A DNA stretch of 9,882 nt from Leptolyngbyaceae cyanobacterium M65_K2018_010 (GTDB lineage Bacteria > Cyanobacteriota > Cyanobacteriia > Phormidesmidales > Phormidesmidaceae): assembly GCA_015295885.1 (NCBI GenBank), contig DVEE01000468.1, forward strand, positions 1-9,882, written 5' to 3'. Under the pieces are notes generated by a model that saw only the letters and a program-made list of their open reading frames with translations, made no database searches and was not told where the DNA came from. Shown here one piece after another: positions 1-5,642 of the stretch (its first letter is position 1; each line of letters starts with the position of its first letter). The position numbers were made by a program, and so were the translations under genes.

Positions 1-1
1 A

Positions 2-265
2 ACCATCATCTCTGACACCGGCGTAGCCCAGCTTCAGCTCCCCGTCGAGGCTGAACGCCCCCTATTCAGGCCACCGGTGTCACAGCCCAGCACCAATCCT
101 GAACCCGTGGTCTGGTCCGGTCAGGATGCCCTAGAAACCCAGGCCGCCCTAGTGCACTATGTCGATCATCCCCTGGTGGTTGTGCTCCGGTGGCTAGATG
201 GCACCATGTATACCCTTGAAAGCTGGTTGAGAAGCCTGTGGAAATGGCTGTTGCGGCATCTTTGA
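2..265 (+). CDS. C-terminal fragment of an unrecognised protein (5' end outside window)
   Basis: The frame is open from the first complete codon of the window to a TGA at 263-265, giving 87 residues of a protein whose start lies to the left. A GTG at 77 could serve as a start, but the frame is open before it and the composition does not change there, so I read it as an internal codon. The visible part has a polar, proline-rich linker (PLFRPPVSQPSTNPEP) followed by a segment ending in a Trp/Leu/Arg-rich amphipathic tail (LESWLRSLWKWLLRHL) that could lie on a membrane surface or form a terminal helix. I do not recognise the family. The next gene, psbI, follows 153 bp later on the same strand with its own candidate promoter, so co-transcription is not required. 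The coding call rests on the open frame and protein-like composition. Confidence 0.6.
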   Translation, partial: TIISDTGVAQLQLPVEAERPLFRPPVSQPSTNPEPVVWSGQDALETQAALVHYVDHPLVVVLRWLDGTMYTLESWLRSLWKWLLRHL

Positions 266-295
266 GGGCTGCTTCAGCGGGGGGACATTTGGCGA

Positions 296-301
296 TATGA
301 T
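296..301 (+). promoter_or_regulatory. Candidate -10 element for psbI
   Basis: The hexamer TATGAT matches the sigma-70 -10 consensus at five of six bases and lies about 118 bp before the psbI start. The best -35 at a usual distance is poor (TTCAGC at 273-278, 17-bp spacer). The 266-418 gap shows no gene of its own; this is the only promoter-like element I see there. Tentative. Confidence 0.3.
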
Positions 302-418
302 AGACCAGAGTTGAATTCCATCCCAAGCTTCGGGGCTATGGCTGGATCGATGCGCTCAACCGCCATGGGCGAACCCTTGTGCCCCACCGTTGTTAGTTGC
401 CGATTGGAGACCTGAACT

Positions 419-535
419 ATGCTGACGCTAAAAATTGTGGTTTATCTGGTGGTGACCTTTTTTGTTGCCCTGTTTGTGTTCGGCTTTTTAAGTGGCGACC
501 CTTCCCGCAATCCTGGGCGGCAAGATCTGGAATAA
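419..535 (+). CDS. psbI: Photosystem II reaction centre protein I (PsbI)
   Basis: This is a 38-residue protein beginning MLTLKIVVYLVV and ending FLSGDPSRNPGRQDLE. PsbI is a low-molecular-mass subunit of the photosystem II core in the thylakoid membrane; it sits beside D1, binds early in assembly and helps stabilise the reaction centre. One hydrophobic helix spans about residues 4-26, followed by a short hydrophilic tail with the family's hallmark SxDPxRNPGRxDLE. Length and start fit the family, and the ATG is preceded by a GGAGA ribosome-binding site at 406-410, eight bases upstream. It appears monocistronic: a candidate -10 lies upstream and a strong intrinsic terminator begins 54 bp after the stop. 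A longer overlapping frame (397-591) in another phase carries no recognisable protein and should not displace this gene. I consider the identification very secure. Confidence 0.97.
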   Translation: MLTLKIVVYLVVTFFVALFVFGFLSGDPSRNPGRQDLE

Positions 536-589
536 GGCGGCTAACGTTGGCCAGGAACTCATCCGGAGTTCTGATCATCTCAAGGTTCT

Positions 590-615
590 AAGCCCGCTTG
601 TCGGGCTTTGTTTTT
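590..615 (+). terminator. Intrinsic terminator after psbI
   Basis: A perfect 7-bp stem, AAGCCCG (590-596) with CGGGCTT (602-608), closes a 5-base loop and is followed by TG and five T (611-615). This is a classic Rho-independent terminator for psbI. It ends only about 20 bp before the next + strand start codon, so it is also part of, or immediately precedes, that gene's leader. Confidence 0.85.
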
Positions 616-635
616 GCTGTGCTTACTGATGAAGT

Positions 636-2843
636 ATGCCTCTGCCGCTGATTGTGCTGCCTCTCCCCCCTGCTATTGAGCCGCCAGGCATCACCCCAGA
701 GGTTTCTTGGCCCAGTGCCCCTTTAGTTGCCCAGCAGACACCGTTCCCGGGGCGATCTCCTGTCCCCCCTCCCTCGGGCTGGGTGGACAAAGCCGTACCC
801 ACCGCTGGGACTGACTCAGGGAATTCAAGTCCAGCGGTTCCCCTAGGAGCTGAGCCAGGGCCAGGAGAGCGCCCTTCCCCTGGGACAGTGGCGGGGGCAG
901 CCGAGGCAGACAGCGCAGAGGAAGAAATCCTAGATGAAGAAAACTTAGATGAGGGCGCTGTACTCTACAGCGCCTCTGCCCTCATCCTACGAGCCGATCG
1001 CCAGGAATTTGAACCCCAACGGCAGGTTATTTTTGCCACCGGGGATGTGCTGGTTCAAGTCGGTGATAGTCAACTAGCCGCCGATCGCCTCTGGGTGAAC
1101 CTGGAAAATCGCCAGGTGAGGGCCGAGGGCAATGTGTTTTTTAATCGCAATCAGCAGATTCTACAGGCCGAGACCGTCATCTATAACCTGCTGCAGGGGG
1201 CCGGTACCCTAACCGATGCCCGCGGGGCGGTGCAGTTCCGCAGTCTGGCCGAGGATTTTGCCGCTAGCTTGCCGACTACCGTGCCGGTAGCGAGTACCTC
1301 TCCCATTGACTACCGCCTGCAAGGTGCCGGCACCATTTCAGAGGTCACCAGCCCCGGTGGGGTCACCCTAGCCACCGATGCCCAGCAGTTCCTGTTTGGG
1401 GCCGAGCAGCAAGATTTGCGCCGCCTGCGGTTTGAAAGTAGCCAAATTAGCTTTGATGCCACCGGTTGGGATGCCACTGAGGTGCGGATTACCAACGATC
1501 CCTTCTCGCCACCGGAGATAGAACTGCGCAGTAACCAGGTGACCCTGACTCCCCTGCCCGATGATCAGGACCGCATCTGCTTCGACCATCCCCGCCTGGT
1601 CTTTGACCAGACCTTAAGCATTCCTGTCTTTCGGCGTTGTTTCACCCTGCAGCGGGGCCAACTCCCCGACGATGCCTTCAACCCCCTGCCCACTAGCATT
1701 GGTTACGACGCCCTCGATCGCGGCGGCTTATTTATCGAACGGGAGGTGCGGGTGCCTATGGTGGGGCCCTGGCGGTTCTCCATCGTGCCTCAGTTCTATA
1801 TTTCTCGCTGGTTAGATAATGCTGAGAGCTTTTTTGACCCCGAGAATTTTGGCTTTGTGGCCCGTTTAAACGGGCCGATTGGGCCACGCACCACTGCCAC
1901 GGCGGTGGTCAGTTTGCCGGGGTTAGACCTCAGCCAGTTTACGCAGCGGGTGAGGGCCAGTTTTCGCACCCAGCAATTGATTGGCACCCACCGACTAAAT
2001 TTGGAATACACCTACCGCGATCGCCTATTCAATGGCTCCCTAGGCTTTCAGGACGTGCAAAGTAGCATTGGCGGTTTGCTAGAGTCACCGGTAATTCCCC
2101 TGGGCGATAGTCAAATTAACTTGACCTACCAGGTTTCCGGCCAGTACGTCACCGCCAACACCGATGATGCCTCCCTCCTGCCTACCGGTGAGACCTTTGG
2201 CTTAACCAGTCTGCCCCGGGCCCAGGGTTCCGCCGATCTCAGTCGGAGTTTTGTCCTCTGGCGGGGACAGCCCAAACCCAGTACTACCCTAGAGGGGTTG
2301 CGCTATTCGCCCCGCCCCATTGTCCCCTCCCTGGGCCTCTCGGCCGGGGTGAGAGGCACGGCAACCTACTACGGCAATAACACCCTCCAGAGTGTCCTGG
2401 AAGCCCGGGTTTCCCTGGCCGGTCAACTGGGCCATCTGGTCAGGGACTTCTTCGATTTCACCCAGTTCAACCTGGGGTTTTCGACCAGTTTGCTGGGGGG
2501 CGAGCCCTCCCCATTTTTGTTTGATCGCGTGGTCGACCAAAATACGCTCTCCGGCGGCATCATTCAACAGATCTACGGGCCCATTTTGGTTGGCTTCCAG
2601 ACCTCCTGGAACATTGATGAGCGGCAGGTGATTGAAACCAACTTTGTGATCGAGTACCGCCGCCGCGCCTACGGGGTTTTACTGCGCTATAACCCTCAAC
2701 AGGAGACGGGCTTCCTAGGGTTTCGGCTCAGCGACTTTAACTGGACCGGGGTACCAGAGCGCTTTGATGGGGTGGCCACGGGGGCAGAACAACCCATGCT
2801 GCTGGCCCCTGATGTGGAGCGGGAAGAAACCTGGACCCCCTAG
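636..2843 (+). CDS. DUF3769 / OstA-LptD-like outer-membrane beta-barrel protein
   Basis: The 735-residue product looks like the cyanobacterial counterpart of LptD, which inserts lipopolysaccharide into the outer membrane. Residues 1-105 are Pro/Ser/Glu-rich and probably disordered. Residues about 109-190 form an OstA/LptA-like beta domain with repeating elements such as ATGDVLVQ and AEGNVFFN. From about residue 345 onward there are alternating, aromatic-rich strands typical of a beta-barrel, ending near GFRLSDFNW (695-703). The start is fixed: a TGA lies directly in frame before the ATG at 636, and the next in-frame Met is far inside. That leaves an N-terminus (MPLPLIVLPLPPAIEPP) without the usual charged n-region of a signal peptide, and no clear Shine-Dalgarno. 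Only two cysteines occur, Cys315 and Cys335, just before the barrel. The family assignment is from sequence feel, without a profile search; the LPS-export role is inferred from the architecture. Confidence 0.8.
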   Translation: MPLPLIVLPLPPAIEPPGITPEVSWPSAPLVAQQTPFPGRSPVPPPSGWVDKAVPTAGTDSGNSSPAVPLGAEPGPGERPSPGTVAGAAEADSAEEEILDEENLDEGAVLYSASALILRADRQEFEPQRQVIFATGDVLVQVGDSQLAADRLWVNLENRQVRAEGNVFFNRNQQILQAETVIYNLLQGAGTLTDARGAVQFRSLAEDFAASLPTTVPVASTSPIDYRLQGAGTISEVTSPGGVTLATDAQQFLFGAEQQDLRRLRFESSQISFDATGWDATEVRITNDPFSPPEIELRSNQVTLTPLPDDQDRICFDHPRLVFDQTLSIPVFRRCFTLQRGQLPDDAFNPLPTSIGYDALDRGGLFIEREVRVPMVGPWRFSIVPQFYISRWLDNAESFFDPENFGFVARLNGPIGPRTTATAVVSLPGLDLSQFTQRVRASFRTQQLIGTHRLNLEYTYRDRLFNGSLGFQDVQSSIGGLLESPVIPLGDSQINLTYQVSGQYVTANTDDASLLPTGETFGLTSLPRAQGSADLSRSFVLWRGQPKPSTTLEGLRYSPRPIVPSLGLSAGVRGTATYYGNNTLQSVLEARVSLAGQLGHLVRDFFDFTQFNLGFSTSLLGGEPSPFLFDRVVDQNTLSGGIIQQIYGPILVGFQTSWNIDERQVIETNFVIEYRRRAYGVLLRYNPQQETGFLGFRLSDFNWTGVPERFDGVATGAEQPMLLAPDVEREETWTP
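2017..2024. repeat. HIP1 octamer GCGATCGC
   Basis: This copy of the highly iterated palindrome of cyanobacteria lies in the barrel-coding part of the DUF3769 gene. Confidence 0.9.
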
Positions 2844-2858
2844 ACAGCGCGGCTTCCC

Positions 2859-3620
2859 CTACACCAGAGCGCGGCTGGGAGCGGGGCGGAGGCGGGGTTT
2901 AATCAAAGCCGGATCGAGTTGGGTGACCGCCTCAGACCAAGAGCGAATCCGCTGTTGACGGTCGAACACATTGACTTGGTACACTTGCCGGTGATCCCAA
3001 TCCAGGGCGGTCAACCACCCACTGCGAGGATGGTAAACCCCGGTATCAATATCAATCCAACCGCAACCTGCCGCCAGTTGCCCTGGCTCCACGGAGGGTA
3101 ACGTAAAGGTAATGGTATGGCCGGTGATAATCAACTTATCGGAGAAAAACGGCGTCGGGCTACTATGGAAGGTCTCTCGAATCCAGCACATTTCGTAGCT
3201 GGTTTGTTGGGCCAGGGGTAGGGCCGGATTCACCCCCGCATGGACTAACCATAGATCACCCAGATCGAGGTAGAGGGGCAGTTGCTTGATCCAGGTTAGG
3301 TGGTCTTCCAGCGTTTCTGGACAGTCCCCATAGCTACTTAAGGTCGCCTGGCCACCGCTGTAGATCCAACCGTGCAGGGTGGGAAGGTTCACCTTGCCAT
3401 CAACAAAGGCGTCTAAAATCAATTGTTCATGGTTGCCCCGCACACAATTAGTGGCATGGTGACGCACAAAGTCAACCACCGCGGCACTGTTAGGGCCCCG
3501 ATCAATCAAGTCGCCCACGCAGTAAATTTGATCCTCCGCATCGGGGGCCAAGAGTTCCCACAATTGCTTCAGTCCGTCGTAGTGGCCGTGAATGTCACCG
3601 ATGAAAATTCGCCGAGGCAT
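2859..3620 (-). CDS. PPP-family metallophosphatase (Ser/Thr phosphatase / ApaH-like)
   Basis: This 253-residue protein carries the full signature of the PPP phosphoesterase family, which uses two metal ions to hydrolyse phosphoester bonds. Metal and catalytic motifs are GDIHG (8-12), GDLIDRG (36-42) and GNHE (62-65), followed by the distal ligand histidines His127 in VHAGVNP and His168 in ITGHT. The motif set is complete, so the enzyme should be active. It has no signal peptide or membrane segment and is presumably cytoplasmic. The substrate could be phosphoproteins (PrpA/PrpB type) or diadenosine tetraphosphate (ApaH type); HAGVNP and the CWIRETF stretch fit either branch, and I cannot choose. 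The ATG at 3620 sits right before the first catalytic strand, as usual, but without a visible Shine-Dalgarno. Its stop is 15 bp from the stop of the convergent DUF3769 gene. Confidence 0.9.
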   Translation of the reverse strand: MPRRIFIGDIHGHYDGLKQLWELLAPDAEDQIYCVGDLIDRGPNSAAVVDFVRHHATNCVRGNHEQLILDAFVDGKVNLPTLHGWIYSGGQATLSSYGDCPETLEDHLTWIKQLPLYLDLGDLWLVHAGVNPALPLAQQTSYEMCWIRETFHSSPTPFFSDKLIITGHTITFTLPSVEPGQLAAGCGWIDIDTGVYHPRSGWLTALDWDHRQVYQVNVFDRQQRIRSWSEAVTQLDPALIKPRLRPAPSRALV

Positions 3621-3780
3621 GGGATTCAGTCAATCAGAACAATGAGCTCAGCCCTCTGCAGGGGCCTTAACCAATCGGGGTAGCGGGCAGGGACTGAAAT
3701 AATCCCATAGGCTGTTTGAAGATGATCCCGGGCGGCGCCCTCCACGCTCCGACGGGGGTCATTACTCCCTACCGCCGGTA

Positions 3781-3808
3781 CCGGGCTTGCCTTGGGGCCT
3801 AAGCCCGG
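3781..3808. repeat. Perfect 8-bp inverted repeat (hairpin)
   Basis: CCGGGCTT (3781-3788) pairs perfectly with AAGCCCGG (3801-3808) across a 12-base loop, which can form an inner GCC/GGC pairing. On the + strand five T follow, but only after an 11-base gap, so it is an imperfect terminator candidate. It could equally be the core of an unannotated RNA or a protein-binding dyad. Confidence 0.5.
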
Positions 3809-3946
3809 GCTGGCAGCAGTTTTTCAAACCAATGCTTAAGCTAGTATGCCTTCCCTCCTTCCGGGGTTATCAGCTTCACAGAACAATTACATTTTTCAGG
3901 TGCCTAGCCAATCCAGCAAACCAGAGAAAAGAGGGCCAGCCATCGG

Positions 3947-3974
3947 TTCAAAGCTGGGGAGAATCGATTATCCT
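3947..3974 (+). promoter_or_regulatory. Candidate sigma-70 promoter for the 4014 gene
   Basis: TTCAAA (3947-3952) and TATCCT (3969-3974) each match the -35 and -10 consensus at four of six bases, with a 16-bp spacer. Transcription would start near 3981, giving a leader of about 33 bases that contains a GAGAAGGA ribosome-binding site (3995-4002) eleven bases before the ATG. Weak but sensibly placed. Confidence 0.3.
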
Positions 3975-4013
3975 TATTGAAACTCAATTCCACTGAGAAG
4001 GAAAAATTCGACG

Positions 4014-4394
4014 ATGCCTGCACCGCTGCGCCTTGGGGCTAGCTCCACCCCCCGAACTGCCCGTCGTGTAAGACGGCGGCCAACCCTAGAGCGGCGGTTG
4101 GCGAAATATACTCCCCTGATCGAGGTCAGTGCCCGACTGGCGGTGAATGGGCTATTATCCATCGCCGCCCTCGGGGCCCTGGGGCAACTGGTTCCCTACA
4201 TCCACACCCAGGCTCAACGCCTAGAGCAGGTGAGCCAGGCCGTGAAGGCCGCGGAGGCGGCCAATAGCCAGTTAAAAACAGAGTTTGGCCGAAATTTTGA
4301 CCCGGCCCAGGCCGGTCGGCTCATGCAAGAGTACAGTGGGTACAAAACTGCCCAGGAGCGGCAAGTGGTCTGGATCGATCCGTCCCGCCCTTGA
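4014..4394 (+). CDS. Small single-pass membrane protein with a coiled coil (FtsL/FtsB-like layout)
   Basis: I do not recognise a named family. The 126-residue product has a strongly basic cytoplasmic-type N-terminus (residues 14-31, containing RRVRRRP and ERR), one hydrophobic helix at about 42-62, then a Gln/Ala/Glu-rich stretch at about 64-91 with heptad-like spacing that suggests a coiled coil. A short conserved-looking C-terminus follows (YSGYKTAQERQVVWIDP, 107-123). The positive-inside rule puts the C-terminus in the periplasm. This layout is the one seen in the bitopic cell-division proteins FtsL, FtsB and DivIC, but many unrelated proteins share it, so that is only an idea. The start is supported by GAGAAGGA at 3995-4002. 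The gene appears to stand alone; argC converges on it with 34 bp between stop codons. Confidence 0.75.
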   Translation: MPAPLRLGASSTPRTARRVRRRPTLERRLAKYTPLIEVSARLAVNGLLSIAALGALGQLVPYIHTQAQRLEQVSQAVKAAEAANSQLKTEFGRNFDPAQAGRLMQEYSGYKTAQERQVVWIDPSRP

Positions 4395-4428
4395 TGGGGT
4401 CTGATCATCCCCTGAAGACCCAATGACC

Positions 4429-5493
4429 CTAGGGGTAGAAAGTCACCTGGGGTAGCCCTAGGGACTCCTCTAGACCCAACATCAAATTAAAGCACTGCAC
4501 GGCCTGGGAAGCTTGGCCTTTCATGAGGTTGTCAATAGCCGCCATGACGATCACCCGTCCGGTGCGGGGGTCGGTCTCTAGGCCAATGAAACACCGGTTG
4601 GTGCCCCAGGCCCATTTGGTTTGGGGATAAACCCCCGCTGGCAGCACCGTTACCCAGGGGGAAGAACGGTAGAAGGCCTGGTAAATAGTCAATAGATCTT
4701 CCCGAACCAGGCCCGGATCGCGGAGGGTGGCGTAGATGGTGGATAAAATACCCCGCACCATGGGAATCAGATGGGGGGTAAACTGCACGGTCACCTCCTG
4801 GCTGGCCAGGTGGCTGCAGATTTGCTCAATTTCTGGGGTATGGCGATGGTGGGCCACTCCGTAGGCGCCCAGGGAATTGCTGGCCTCGGCCAAGAGCATG
4901 CCAGTTTTGGCCACCCGACCGCCGCCAGAGGTGCCCGATTTCGCATCGATAATTAAGCTTTGGGGTTGGGCAAGCCCCTGCTTTAGGAGCGGCGCAATAC
5001 CTAGCAAGCTAGCGGTCGGGTAACAGCCGGGGCAACCTACTAAGCGGGCCTGACGCAGGCGATCGCGAAATAACTCCGGCAGGCCATAGACAGCCTCCGA
5101 GGCAACCGTCTGGTCGTGCCGTTCTGCCCCGTACCAGGAAACATAGGTATCCAGCTTTTCAAACCGATAATCAGCGGACAAATCTAGGACTCGGCACCCT
5201 CTCTCCAGCAGGGTGGGAACCATGGTGCAGGCTAGCCCATTGGGAAGGGAGAGAAACACCACCTGACAGCGATCGGCAATGACCTCTAAATCAACCGGTT
5301 CAACCTTTAGGTCTACCTGGGCCGTGAGGTGGGGATAAATATCAGTGTAGGGTTGCCCGGCACTGCTATCGCCACCCAGGTAGGTCAGTTCAGCCATCGG
5401 ATGGTGGGTCAACAACCGCACCAATTGCACCCCGCCATACCCCGATGCACCAACAATGCCTACCGCCACTTTTTCCGTCGATGGGTCAATCAT
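4429..5493 (-). CDS. argC: N-acetyl-gamma-glutamyl-phosphate reductase (ArgC)
   Basis: ArgC catalyses the NADPH-dependent reduction of N-acetyl-gamma-glutamyl phosphate to N-acetylglutamate semialdehyde, the third step of arginine synthesis, in the cytoplasm. The 354-residue product has the Rossmann nucleotide-binding motif GASGYGG (15-21), the catalytic cysteine Cys157 in GCPGCYPT, the GTSGGGR-type loop and the HHRHTPEI segment carrying the active-site histidine. Length fits the family. The residue three before the catalytic Cys is Cys154 instead of the more familiar Asn of NPGCYPT. I chose the ATG at 5493; an in-frame TTG at 5511 would add six residues (MQAPIP) but neither has a Shine-Dalgarno. 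It is divergent from ribBA, with which it shares an upstream region, and stands apart from other arg genes, as is usual in cyanobacteria. Confidence 0.96.
   Translation of the reverse strand: MIDPSTEKVAVGIVGASGYGGVQLVRLLTHHPMAELTYLGGDSSAGQPYTDIYPHLTAQVDLKVEPVDLEVIADRCQVVFLSLPNGLACTMVPTLLERGCRVLDLSADYRFEKLDTYVSWYGAERHDQTVASEAVYGLPELFRDRLRQARLVGCPGCYPTASLLGIAPLLKQGLAQPQSLIIDAKSGTSGGGRVAKTGMLLAEASNSLGAYGVAHHRHTPEIEQICSHLASQEVTVQFTPHLIPMVRGILSTIYATLRDPGLVREDLLTIYQAFYRSSPWVTVLPAGVYPQTKWAWGTNRCFIGLETDPRTGRVIVMAAIDNLMKGQASQAVQCFNLMLGLEESLGLPQVTFYP
5059..5066. repeat. HIP1 octamer GCGATCGC
   Basis: This copy lies inside argC, just before (in gene order) the region encoding the catalytic cysteine. 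Confidence 0.9.
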
Positions 5494-5615
5494 AGGGATT
5501 GGGGCCTGCAAAAGTAATTGAGTCTGGCAAAAGATACCACAGAAAATAGGGAGCTGCTCACCCTGGGCAACGTCATACTAAACCAACTTACCCGCCGCGA
5601 ACGGTCTCAATTTTA

Positions 5616-5626
5616 GCTAGGCTAGC
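5616..5626. promoter_or_regulatory. Short dyad in the argC-ribBA divergent region
   Basis: GCTAG-G-CTAGC forms a symmetric dyad of two 5-bp halves about a single central base, 17 bp before the earliest ribBA start. It could be an operator half-site pair or simple coincidence. I see no FMN riboswitch (RFN element) and no GTA-N8-TAC NtcA site in this 149-bp region. Confidence 0.2.
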
Positions 5627-5642
5627 AATTACTGTAGACAGG

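Larger units (their letters stand above)
3621..4013. other. 393-bp divergent intergenic region
   Basis: This gap separates the phosphatase (-) from the small membrane protein gene (+). I see no tRNA, tmRNA, RNase P, SRP RNA or known riboswitch motif in it. It holds a near-palindrome GGGCGGCGCCC (3730-3740), a strong hairpin (3781-3808), a T-run at 3820-3824 and, close to the downstream gene, a candidate promoter and a ribosome-binding site. An open + frame at 3787-3996 has no protein-like character, so I do not call it. The left, GC-rich half (about 3720-3815) is more structured than needed for a plain promoter region and could encode a small RNA. Confidence 0.5.

Noticed and set aside
397..591. 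Open + frame of 64 codons around psbI
   Set aside because: It overlaps psbI in a different phase and its translation resembles nothing; the psbI frame with a proper ribosome-binding site is the real gene.
3941..3957. GGTTCAAAGC resembling a tRNA T-loop
   Set aside because: No matching acceptor, D or anticodon arms surround it and the flanks do not form a 5-bp T-stem.
3787..3996. Open + frame of 69 codons in the intergenic region
   Set aside because: It starts inside the hairpin, has no ribosome-binding site, has random-looking composition and overlaps the candidate promoter of the next gene.
4397..4421. GGGTCT/AGACCC inverted repeat between the 4014 gene and argC as a bidirectional terminator
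   Set aside because: The stem is 6 bp with a 13-base loop and has no T-run on either strand.
5494..5511. TTG start for argC at 5511
   Set aside because: The ATG at 5493 gives a normal family length; the six extra residues add nothing recognisable.
5512..5642. Possible FMN riboswitch before ribBA
   Set aside because: The conserved RFN blocks are absent and the leader is too short to hold the full element.
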